From positions 248,001-312,000 of the forward strand of contig CANMCE010000005.1 of NCBI GenBank assembly GCA_947496235.1: a stretch of 64,000 nt of DNA. Direction: 5' to 3'. Of the stretch, positions 54,201-61,996 are shown in pieces. The position numbers and the translations under genes were made by a program. The notes beneath the pieces are model-generated. The model ran no database searches and was not told the origin of the DNA. It saw only the letters and a list, made by a program, of their open reading frames with translations. Source of the stretch: an uncultured Glaciecola sp. (GTDB lineage: Bacteria > Pseudomonadota > Gammaproteobacteria > Enterobacterales > Alteromonadaceae). Position 1 is the stretch's first letter; every line of letters begins with the position of its first letter.

Positions 54201-54725
54201 TCAATCACCCGCCTCTAGATTATTAGCAACATTTGCCAATAATTGGGCCAGCGTTTTACGATCGGTTTTACTGGTGGTTAGCTCGTTGGTAACGGAGTCT
54301 AACTTCGCCATTAAGCGTTCTACCGCGTCTTTTAGCTCTCCTTGCAGTTGATTAACCTCTTCATCCAAGCGTTTATGCAATTGTTGAGCATCGTCTTGGG
54401 CAGCGTTTTCGGCCATTTCCAATTGGCTACTTAATGAATTTGTGGTGTCTAGGAATGCCTGTTTGTTACTCTCTTGAATTTCGTTAGATTGTGAAAGTTT
54501 AAGTAATAAATCCGCTTGATTGTCAGCCATATTCTGCTGGACCAGGCTGAATTGCTCCGAAAAATGAGTCTGTAACTTAGACATTTCATCGGTCAAACGT
54601 TGATTTAATTGCTCAATCTTAGCGTCTAGTTCTTGTTTGGCCGCACCAAAAACAATTAATCTAAGTTGTTCTAGATCGTTCAAGGGGTCATTTGACGCGT
54701 TATCAGGAATCACTTTTGTTGCCAT
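54201..54725 (-). CDS. coiled-coil protein of the GTPase/OmpA operon
   Basis: This 174-residue soluble protein is almost wholly helical coiled coil, with heptad-like repeats from about residue 30 to 160 (for example QLHKRLDEEVNQLQGELKDAVERLM). The N-terminal stretch NDLEQLRLIVFGAAKQELDAKI echoes the start of the adjacent OmpA-type protein (KDLEKLRYLLLHQPL). It probably forms a rod or adaptor linking to that membrane protein. No enzyme motif is visible. It is the first gene of the operon, with AAGGGA 9 nt upstream, and is 23 bases from the next gene. Confidence 0.7.
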   Translation of the reverse strand: MATKVIPDNASNDPLNDLEQLRLIVFGAAKQELDAKIEQLNQRLTDEMSKLQTHFSEQFSLVQQNMADNQADLLLKLSQSNEIQESNKQAFLDTTNSLSSQLEMAENAAQDDAQQLHKRLDEEVNQLQGELKDAVERLMAKLDSVTNELTTSKTDRKTLAQLLANVANNLEAGD

Positions 54726-54959
54726 AATAAAAGTCCCTTAGAATTTTGGCGATAATTCATACCTAGTTCAGGTATAAGCTATTATAACTGTATACAATTT
54801 AAGCGCTTCACACAATTATATATGAAAAGCTTTTAGAACTTAGGTAGTATAGCCGAGTTAGGGAAAAAAGAAGCCATTGGCTGTAAAAAACTCTTCGCCT
54901 TTACACCTATTAAAAATACGACAGATTTAAAAATAACAATAAAATGAGGAACCTGCGTT

Positions 54960-56573
54960 TTGTCTAAAAGCTCAACAACGGAAAATTCACAACAAAATAA
55001 TTCACCAAACAACAGTGGATGGTTTTCAAAATTTCTCTCCACGGTTGAGTGGCTAGGAAATTTATTACCTCATCCTATTACGTTGTTTGCTTCTTTGGCT
55101 TTATTTATCGTTATTCTCAGCGGTATTTTGGGATATTTCGATGTATCCGTACTCGACCCTCGTCCAGTGGGTGCTAAGGGCCGAGAGGCAGATGGGGTCA
55201 TTGAGGTCATCTCTTTACTCAATGCAGAAGGTTTGCAACGCATTGTCACTGGCTTAGTTACCAATTTTACTGGTTTTGCGCCACTTGGCACTGTATTAGT
55301 GGCTCTTCTTGGCGTCTCGGTGGCTGAACATTCTGGTTTGTTGGCTACCATTATGCGCGCAATGGTAATGAATGCTTCTAAAACCGCAGTAACTGTAGTG
55401 GTGGTTTTCGCCGGCGTGGTCTCCAATACTGCATCAGAGTTGGGCTACGTGGTCTTAATTCCTTTGGCAGCTATGATCTTCCATTCTTTGGGCCGACATC
55501 CTTTGGCGGGGCTTGCCGCTGCTTTTGCCGGTGTTTCCGCAGGGTATAGTGCAAACTTACTATTAGGTACAGTTGATCCCTTATTGTCAGGGATTACCCA
55601 AGACGCGGCTAGAATGATAGATCCAGAATACATTGTAGGGCCTGAAGTTAATTGGTATTTCATGTTTGTTAGTACCTTTTTAGTGGCCGCTATGGGGGCT
55701 TTTGTCACTGAAAAAATTGTAGAACCTCGGCTAGGTAAATATGACCCCTCTGAGGCTGCCATAGATCTTGGGCAACAAAAAATGGAAGAGCCCAATGCCC
55801 AAGAAATAAAAGCAATGAAGTGGGCAGGGGTAGCCTTTGTGGTCGTCTGCGGTATATTGGCGCTAACCATAGTGCCGGAAAATGGTATTTTACGTCACCC
55901 AGAAACGGGTGCAGTTGCTGGTAGTCCATTTTTAAAAGGAATTGTGGCTTTTATCTTTATTACCTTTGCAATTCCAGGTTTTGTGTATGGCCGAATTGCT
56001 GGGACCATGAAAAATGACCGGGACATCATTGATGCCATGGCGAAAAGCATGGGGTCTATGGGGCTATACATCACCTTAGTGTTTTTCGCAGCTCAATTTG
56101 TGGCCTTTTTTAAATGGACAAATCTTGGCACTGTGTTGGCAGTGAAAGGTGCCGCTTTCTTACAAGCTACCGGCTTCGATGGACCTGAAGTATTTGTGCT
56201 ATTTATTCTCATGTGTGGCGTTGTGAATCTATCCTTAGGTAGTGCTTCAGCTCAATGGGCGGTGACGGCACCTATTTTTGTCCCTATGTTGATGCTCATT
56301 GGCTTTGCGCCTGAAACTATTCAAGCGGCATACAGAATAGGAGATTCTGTGACCAATGTAATTTCACCTATGATGAGTTACTTTGGGCTCATTTTGGCCA
56401 TAGCGGCCAGATACAAAAAAGATTTGGGAATGGGTACTCTAATTGCCACTATGTTGCCTTACACCCTAGTCTTTATTGTTGGATGGTCCATATTATTTTA
56501 TATTTGGGTATTCTTATTCGGCTTCCCTGTTGGTCCAGGTGCAGAAACCTACTATACCCCGGTGACAGGCTAG
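54960..56573 (+). CDS. AbgT-family transporter
   Basis: This 537-residue inner-membrane protein has about 9-11 helices. The first are PHPITLFASLALFIVILSGIL; the domain HPLAGLAAAFAGVSAGYSANLLLGTVDPLLSG matches AbgT, and GSASAQWAVTAPIFVPMLMLIGF and SVTNVISPMMSYFGLILAIA are the second-half signature. Family members import p-aminobenzoyl-glutamate or export sulfonamides; which applies here is unknown. The start is TTG at 54960 with AGGA about 9 nt upstream. It is a single transcript with a clear terminator. Confidence 0.88.
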   Translation: MSKSSTTENSQQNNSPNNSGWFSKFLSTVEWLGNLLPHPITLFASLALFIVILSGILGYFDVSVLDPRPVGAKGREADGVIEVISLLNAEGLQRIVTGLVTNFTGFAPLGTVLVALLGVSVAEHSGLLATIMRAMVMNASKTAVTVVVVFAGVVSNTASELGYVVLIPLAAMIFHSLGRHPLAGLAAAFAGVSAGYSANLLLGTVDPLLSGITQDAARMIDPEYIVGPEVNWYFMFVSTFLVAAMGAFVTEKIVEPRLGKYDPSEAAIDLGQQKMEEPNAQEIKAMKWAGVAFVVVCGILALTIVPENGILRHPETGAVAGSPFLKGIVAFIFITFAIPGFVYGRIAGTMKNDRDIIDAMAKSMGSMGLYITLVFFAAQFVAFFKWTNLGTVLAVKGAAFLQATGFDGPEVFVLFILMCGVVNLSLGSASAQWAVTAPIFVPMLMLIGFAPETIQAAYRIGDSVTNVISPMMSYFGLILAIAARYKKDLGMGTLIATMLPYTLVFIVGWSILFYIWVFLFGFPVGPGAETYYTPVTG

Positions 56574-56589
56574 TATTTGGCAAAATGTT

Positions 56590-56621
56590 AAGTTGGCATT
56601 TGGTCTTAGTGCCAACTTTTT
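56590..56621 (+). terminator. Rho-independent terminator after the AbgT gene
   Basis: AAGTTGGCA - 11 nt loop - TGCCAACTT followed by TTT. It sits 17 bases past the stop and before hemH. Confidence 0.75.
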
Positions 56622-56656
56622 CGTATAACAAGCTAATTAACTAAAAATCATTACTT

Positions 56657-57736
56657 ATGAAGTTTAAGGCGCAGACAGCATTTACTCATCAACAGCGGGA
56701 TAAGTTAGGTGTTCTGATTACCAACTTAGGCACACCTGAAGCACCTACTGCTCAGGCGTTAAAACCTTATTTAAAACAATTTTTATCTGATCCTAGAGTG
56801 GTTGAAGTTCCTAAATTAATTTGGTGGTTCATTTTAAATGGCATCATATTGAATATTCGACCTAAGCGATCAGCAAAAGCCTATGAAACTGTGTGGACGG
56901 ATGAAGGATCACCCTTATTAACTCATACCAAGGCGCAAGCTACTGCAATAGATAATAAGCTTAAGGCAGAATTTGGCGATCAGGTAGTGGTAGATTTTGC
57001 TATGCGCTATGGTCAACCTTCGGTGACATCCGCAATAGACAAAATGCTAAACTCAGGGGTTAGAAAATTATTGGTATTGCCTTTGTATCCTCAATATTGT
57101 GCTTCAACTACAGCGTCCACCTTTGACGCTGTTGCAGAAGATTTTACTCAGCGCCGATGGATACCTGAATTACGTTTTATTAATCAATATCATGATAATC
57201 CCAGCTACATTAAATGCGTAGCCGACAAAATTAGAGCGCATCGAGAAGTCCATGGAAACGCAGATAAGCTCGTTTTTTCTTATCATGGCATTCCAAAACG
57301 TTATTTGCTTAATGGCGACCCTTATCATTGTCAATGTTACAAAACGTCTCGCCTTATTGCGACCGAACTAGGCTTATCAGAAGACGAGTATTTAACCAGC
57401 TTTCAATCAAGATTTGGTCGCGAAGAATGGTTGAAACCATACACCGATGAAACCTTAAAGTCGCTACCTGCAAAGGGTGTGAAAAGTGTACAAATTGTTT
57501 GCCCAGGCTTTTCATCTGATTGTTTGGAAACTATAGAAGAAATTGGCGAAGAAAACCGAGAGTATTTTCTGCATAGTGGTGGTGAAAGTTATCAATACAT
57601 AGCCGCTCTAAATAGTGATGAACAACACATCGATATGCTGGTTGGATTAGTTAAAGAGAATATTGCTGGCTGGCAGATAGAACAAGACACGACACAAAGA
57701 GCGCAACTTGCAAAAGCTTTGGGTGCAGATAAATGA
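56657..57736 (+). CDS. hemH: ferrochelatase
   Basis: This 359-residue enzyme inserts Fe(II) into protoporphyrin IX in the last step of heme synthesis. The catalytic His lies in FSYHGIPKRYLLNGDPYHCQC; QIVCPGFSSDCLETIEEIGEENRE is the second signature, with the catalytic Glu region. The N-terminus GVLITNLGTPEAPTAQALKPYLKQFLSDPRVVE is typical. It shares ATGA with the DUF4112 gene (4-base overlap). Confidence 0.95.
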   Translation: MKFKAQTAFTHQQRDKLGVLITNLGTPEAPTAQALKPYLKQFLSDPRVVEVPKLIWWFILNGIILNIRPKRSAKAYETVWTDEGSPLLTHTKAQATAIDNKLKAEFGDQVVVDFAMRYGQPSVTSAIDKMLNSGVRKLLVLPLYPQYCASTTASTFDAVAEDFTQRRWIPELRFINQYHDNPSYIKCVADKIRAHREVHGNADKLVFSYHGIPKRYLLNGDPYHCQCYKTSRLIATELGLSEDEYLTSFQSRFGREEWLKPYTDETLKSLPAKGVKSVQIVCPGFSSDCLETIEEIGEENREYFLHSGGESYQYIAALNSDEQHIDMLVGLVKENIAGWQIEQDTTQRAQLAKALGADK

Positions 57737-58191
57737 GTGAGCAAAAAGACCAAGATTCTTACGAATTTCGTGCGCCAAAAGAACTACTTAAAGCCCAGTC
57801 TTTAGCCAACTTGTTAGATTATTCTGTACGCATTCCAATTATTAACTTCCACATTGGTTTGGATTCTTTAATAGGGCTAATTCCAGGTGTTGGGGATGGC
57901 TTGATGATGTTACTTTCTCTACGCATCATTTGGTTAGCGCGTAAAATGAATGTACCTAAACCTCTGATCTCAGTTATGTTACGCAATACTGTTATCGACT
58001 TTGCTCTGGGCTTGATTCCTATAGTGGGTGATATTGCAGATATGGTATTTAAAGCTAACATTCGAAATGTGCGCATAATGGAGAAATATTGGGTATCGCA
58101 AAATAAAGATGCCATTGATGCCATGTCGGCGAAAAAATTACAACAATGGGAAGAACAACAAGAAAAACTCGACTCTCACACCGATGGGTAA
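57733..58191 (+). CDS. DUF4112 membrane protein
   Basis: This 152-residue protein is of the DUF4112 family. A conserved segment RIPIINFHIGLDSLIGLIPGVGD is followed by a repeat-like VIDFALGLIPIVGDIADMVFKAN, two related halves with the GxIPxVGD pattern. Two to three hydrophobic segments suggest an inner-membrane location. Function is unknown. It is translationally coupled to hemH. Its 3' end overlaps the convergent DUF2237 gene by 16 bases. Confidence 0.82.
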   Translation: MSEQKDQDSYEFRAPKELLKAQSLANLLDYSVRIPIINFHIGLDSLIGLIPGVGDGLMMLLSLRIIWLARKMNVPKPLISVMLRNTVIDFALGLIPIVGDIADMVFKANIRNVRIMEKYWVSQNKDAIDAMSAKKLQQWEEQQEKLDSHTDG

Positions 58192-58541
58192 GCATGTTTT
58201 TCTAAATCTTCTAACTTGACCAATTCTAGGGCTTTACTATTGGTTGCCGCGAGAATCACAGGTGGTGCTACTCCTGCGACCAATGCTTGCTGCCATCGAC
58301 TGGCACATAAACACCAGCGATCGCCAGGCTTTAATCCAGGAAATGAATATTGGGGCATAGGTGTGATAAGATCATTGCCCATAGATTTTGAATAATTGAG
58401 AAATTCTGTTGTCATAATTGCACAAACACTGTGGTTGCCAAAATCGCCATCAGGAACATAACAGAATCCTTCACGCGTAAAACCTGTATTTCCACAACAA
58501 AGGAGCAGAGGATTACCATAAACATTGGTCGCATTGGCCAT
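58176..58541 (-). CDS. DUF2237 family protein
   Basis: This 121-residue soluble protein of the DUF2237 family is common in proteobacteria. It has many conserved residues: CCGNTGFTREGFC, SVCAIMTTEFLNYSKSMGNDL, and FPGLKPGDRWCLCASRWQQALVAGVAPPVIL. The spaced Cys residues may bind a metal, but the role is unproven. ATG at 58541 has GGAG 6 nt upstream; an earlier TTG is rejected. It is convergent with DUF4112 and overlaps its end by 16 bases. Confidence 0.85.
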   Translation of the reverse strand: MANATNVYGNPLLLCCGNTGFTREGFCYVPDGDFGNHSVCAIMTTEFLNYSKSMGNDLITPMPQYSFPGLKPGDRWCLCASRWQQALVAGVAPPVILAATNSKALELVKLEDLEKHAYPSV

Positions 58542-58593
58542 AATGGACTCCAATTATTAAACGTAAAGAAGTGAACGCTTTATAAGGTATACG

Positions 58594-59373
58594 ATGTTAG
58601 ATAAAAGTGAGCTTAAATCAGTTACCAGTCAAGATACAACCCTTTCATCCGAGGAAATCGCAAGATTTGATCGCATGGCCGAGCAATGGTGGGATCCCAA
58701 TGGGGATTATAAGATGGCATTGCTATTTAACGAGGCAAGGGTAGCGTATTTTGTTGAGACTATATGCAGCCATTTTAAACGCAGTGCGAGTGCCCGAAAT
58801 TGTCTTTCTGGATTGAACATTTTGGATTTAGGCTGTGGTGGAGGCTTAGTCAGTGAGGCTTTGGCGCTCAAGGGAGCAAAAGTTGTCGGTATTGATGCCA
58901 GCCAAACCAGCGTTGAGGTAGCTAAACGTCATGCGGTGAAATCGGGCGTTTCTGTGGATTATCGCCATCAGACCTCCAAGCAATTAGTTGATGCCCGAGA
59001 AAGCTTTGATGTTGTAATCAATGCTGAAGTTATCGAACACGTTCCCGATCAAAAAACCTTAGTCAAACACTGTGCTTATCTTACCAGAGTGGGGGGACTA
59101 ACAATTCTTGCGACTTTGAATCGAACAGTTAAATCCTATTTTTTTGGCATCATTGGTGCTGAATATATTATGCGATACTTGCCTGTGGGAACGCACTCTT
59201 GGGGCCTTTTTGTCACGCCTCTTGAACTTAATAGTTGGGCCTCTATGAGTCGTCTTCAGTTAATTGAAGAAAAGGGTATGAGTTACAACATGTTTACCAA
59301 ATCGTGGAAACTGAACGCGAATTTAAGTGTTAACTATGTGCAGGTGTATAAAAAGCTACCACCGCAAAACTAA
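58594..59373 (+). CDS. ubiG: ubiquinone biosynthesis O-methyltransferase
   Basis: This 259-residue SAM-dependent methyltransferase carries out both O-methylations in ubiquinone synthesis. The N-terminal EEIARFDRMAEQWWDPNGDYKMALLFN is family-specific; the SAM motif is ILDLGCGGGLVSEAL; NAEVIEHVPDQ and LNRTVKSYFFGIIGAEYIMRYLPVGTH complete the signature. Slightly longer than the E. coli enzyme, through an insertion near residue 62-67 (RSASARNC). Confidence 0.94.
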   Translation: MLDKSELKSVTSQDTTLSSEEIARFDRMAEQWWDPNGDYKMALLFNEARVAYFVETICSHFKRSASARNCLSGLNILDLGCGGGLVSEALALKGAKVVGIDASQTSVEVAKRHAVKSGVSVDYRHQTSKQLVDARESFDVVINAEVIEHVPDQKTLVKHCAYLTRVGGLTILATLNRTVKSYFFGIIGAEYIMRYLPVGTHSWGLFVTPLELNSWASMSRLQLIEEKGMSYNMFTKSWKLNANLSVNYVQVYKKLPPQN

Positions 59374-59564
59374 GGTTTATTCTTAACTCGAATAAATTCC
59401 TCGGAGGTATTTGAAATTTTAGCGAAAAATAAAGCTTATGCGCTAAAGCAAATAGGTGTTTTTACCGATGAATCTATACATTGATAGGCGTCTTTCGTCT
59501 TTATCACTGAGCCCGATACTGCGGCGTAGAATAATCAATAAAATTGTCTGTTTTGGAATATTGA

Positions 59565-60644
59565 ATGCTATATGACCTCATAGCCGTTCTTAACTTGATC
59601 TTAATACTAGTGCTGGTTGCTTTAGTATTATTTAGGGATCGTCAAATTCAAAACAAGAAAACGCGCCACATCAAACAACAAAGTGAGAAGAGCTGGCCTA
59701 GCCACACCAATTTAGACTCCCAAGCATTGGATAATCGTTTGCTTAAGCAGGCGGATGATGCGGTAAAATTTACCCAAACCTTTCAAAAGTTTGTGCCCAA
59801 ACAATTTTTAGCCCATTTTACTCGCAGTGGATTTGATTCTATTCAACTAGGTCAGGCGATTGAAGCTGACGTGTCGATACTTTTTTGTGATATCCGAGGT
59901 TTTACTACCTTAGCTGAAAAGATGCCCCCGAAAGATTTAATTACCTTCTTGAATTCTTATTTTTATCGTATGAATGATCCTATTCACGAAAACGGTGGTT
60001 TCATCGATAAATTTATTGGTGATGCCATTATGGCATTATTTGACCGACCGGATAGCGAGCAAGCCAATAATGCTTATGATGCTATTAAAGCTTCTTCTGA
60101 GCTTTATCGCGCGTTAGAGTTGTATAATAGTCATCGTAAAAAGACAGGGTACGATCCTGTAAGAATTGGCGTTGGCGTACATCATGGGTCTGTGGTAATT
60201 GGTACTGTTGGCTCTGAAGATCGCATGGATACAACGGTAATTGGAGATGCAGTTAACGTAGCAGAAAGGGTGGAAAAACTCAGCGCCGTCTATGAAGTCG
60301 ATATTTTGGTTACTGACGATCTACTTGAGCGTGCTTTAGAAAAAGGTCGTTTCGCCTACCGCTTTGTTGATCGCCTTAAAGTCAGAGGCCGTGAAAAGTC
60401 ATTAGATGTGTATGAAATCTTGGAACACCTAGCATCTGATGTTATTCAGCAAAAGCTTGAAGTCGCCAGATTAATTCAATCGGGTGTAAAACATAGACTA
60501 AAATCTGAATGGGATTTGGCAATAAAGGAATTTGAGCAGGCAATTTCTATGAACCCTGATGACAGATTAGCCTTTTATCATCTTAAACGGTGTATAGAAA
60601 TTAAAAATTCTCACATTGAAATGGCAGATATAAACACACTCTAG
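59565..60644 (+). CDS. membrane-anchored class III adenylate/guanylate cyclase
   Basis: This 359-residue protein has an N-terminal membrane helix (about 4-23, DLIAVLNLILILVLVALVLF), a short basic linker, and a class III cyclase domain (about 95-260: VSILFCDIRGFTTLAEKM with the metal-binding Asp, FIDKFIGDAIMALF with the second Asp, GVGVHHGSVVIGTVGSEDRMD, VIGDAVNVAERVE). The C-terminal 80 residues are TPR-like (WDLAIKEFEQAISMNPDDRLAFYHL). The substrate (ATP or GTP) cannot be settled by eye. It is monocistronic. Confidence 0.88.
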   Translation: MLYDLIAVLNLILILVLVALVLFRDRQIQNKKTRHIKQQSEKSWPSHTNLDSQALDNRLLKQADDAVKFTQTFQKFVPKQFLAHFTRSGFDSIQLGQAIEADVSILFCDIRGFTTLAEKMPPKDLITFLNSYFYRMNDPIHENGGFIDKFIGDAIMALFDRPDSEQANNAYDAIKASSELYRALELYNSHRKKTGYDPVRIGVGVHHGSVVIGTVGSEDRMDTTVIGDAVNVAERVEKLSAVYEVDILVTDDLLERALEKGRFAYRFVDRLKVRGREKSLDVYEILEHLASDVIQQKLEVARLIQSGVKHRLKSEWDLAIKEFEQAISMNPDDRLAFYHLKRCIEIKNSHIEMADINTL

Positions 60645-60732
60645 TAATTATCCATTATTCAAATTCAAAATAGGCAGTTCGGTAAAATTCTGCCACACTT
60701 AGCTCAAACTGCGTTAATAAGAGCTAAAGCAA

Positions 60733-61341
60733 ATGCGAATTTTTGATACCAAAACAGCCCCTACACCTCGTCGAGTTAGAATTTTCCTAGCAGAAAAAGG
60801 CATCGAAATGGAATACGTGCAGATTGATTTGCAGAAGGGCGAAAACTTATCCCCAGAAATGCGTGCTAAAAATCCTATCGGTAAAATTCCAGTATTAGAA
60901 CTGGATGATGGAACCTGTATCAGTGAAAGCGATGCCATTTGTACTTATTTTGAAGCCTTGCATCCTGAACCTCCCTTAATGGGGCGCACACCTTTGGAAA
61001 AAGGCGTTATTGCACAATGGGCTCGACAAGTAGAATTTGGTTTATTTATGCAAGTCGGAATGTGTTTTCAACACTCTACTGGATATTTTAAAGACCGTAT
61101 GAATCCGATTCCAGAATGGGGCGCTGAAGCCGGAAAAAATGCCAGTAAATTCCTGCATTTATTGAACAAACGACTAGCCACACTAGACTATGTAGCAGGA
61201 GATAGTTTCAGTATCGCGGATATTACGGCTTTATGTGCCATAGATTTTGCGCGGGTGGTGAATATTCGAATAGATGAAAAGCAGACCGCTTTGCAACAGT
61301 GGTACAATAAAGTCAGTAGCAGGCCTTCAGCGAAAGCCTGA
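60733..61341 (+). CDS. glutathione S-transferase family protein
   Basis: This 202-residue cytosolic GST has a thioredoxin-like N-terminal domain (about 1-78: TAPTPRRVRIFLAEKGIEMEYV; NPIGKIPVLELDDGTCISESDAIC with the cis-Pro and Glu-Ser glutathione contacts) and an alpha-helical C-terminal domain (GDSFSIADITALCAIDFAR, the N-capping box). The active residue position has Thr/Pro (TAPTPRR) rather than a clear Cys or Tyr, so its chemistry is uncertain. Stands alone. Confidence 0.86.
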   Translation: MRIFDTKTAPTPRRVRIFLAEKGIEMEYVQIDLQKGENLSPEMRAKNPIGKIPVLELDDGTCISESDAICTYFEALHPEPPLMGRTPLEKGVIAQWARQVEFGLFMQVGMCFQHSTGYFKDRMNPIPEWGAEAGKNASKFLHLLNKRLATLDYVAGDSFSIADITALCAIDFARVVNIRIDEKQTALQQWYNKVSSRPSAKA

Positions 61342-61366
61342 TACTGCTAGAGTGCGCTGGAATTAA

Positions 61367-61996
61367 TCAGGATAAAGACCAGGCTCGGGTTGATGCCGTC
61401 ATTTGCATATCTTCGTAATTTCCAGGTACTTGATCGTAAGCAAGTACCTTTTCACCTACTAGTTGTGAATTCACATAGGCTTCAAGCACAATTGAGCGCA
61501 AGTTAAACAAAAAGCTATACAGATAATATTGGTCATCCTTCTTAGCTTCTTTGTTTTGTCCATTAATAAGCCATAGCATTTGTTCTTGCAGTTTAGCTGG
61601 CAAATTGTACATGCTGTAAACAATCTCTGTTTGTTGTTTATTCGACAAACTCACAAAATTGCTATTCAGATTTTTTTCACAATAGGCATCAAATACCTGC
61701 ATGCCTTTTTTAAACTTCTGTTGCTCATCTTCATCTAACAGTTTGGCGAACAGCATATCTAAAAACGGAATTGTCGCTACTGCTTCCGCCCCAGGAACAT
61801 CCTTTGAAGATGGTATAATGACATGACTAATTTGTTCCAACATATGTGCTTGTTCAGAGCTTAAATACTGCCACTCTCTAACATTATTAGACTGTGCATA
61901 AGCGGTGTTTAGCATGCCTATAATACTTGAAGAAGAAATAACAAGACCAGAACCTAAAGCGATAGATTTTAACGCCTGTCTACGAGTCATATTCAT
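61367..61996 (-). CDS. gluconate 2-dehydrogenase subunit 3-like protein, Tat-exported
   Basis: This 209-residue protein has a Tat signal (MTRRQALKSIALGSGLV, ending AYAQ) and a mature all-alpha domain of the gluconate 2-dehydrogenase subunit 3 family (LSSEQAHMLEQISHVIIPSSKDVPGAEAV, residues about 43-72). Such small subunits escort GMC flavoprotein partners through the Tat pathway. It overlaps the upstream GMC gene by 4 bases (ATGA), so they form a complex-encoding pair. No cytochrome subunit follows in this window. Confidence 0.87.
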   Translation of the reverse strand: MNMTRRQALKSIALGSGLVISSSSIIGMLNTAYAQSNNVREWQYLSSEQAHMLEQISHVIIPSSKDVPGAEAVATIPFLDMLFAKLLDEDEQQKFKKGMQVFDAYCEKNLNSNFVSLSNKQQTEIVYSMYNLPAKLQEQMLWLINGQNKEAKKDDQYYLYSFLFNLRSIVLEAYVNSQLVGEKVLAYDQVPGNYEDMQMTASTRAWSLS

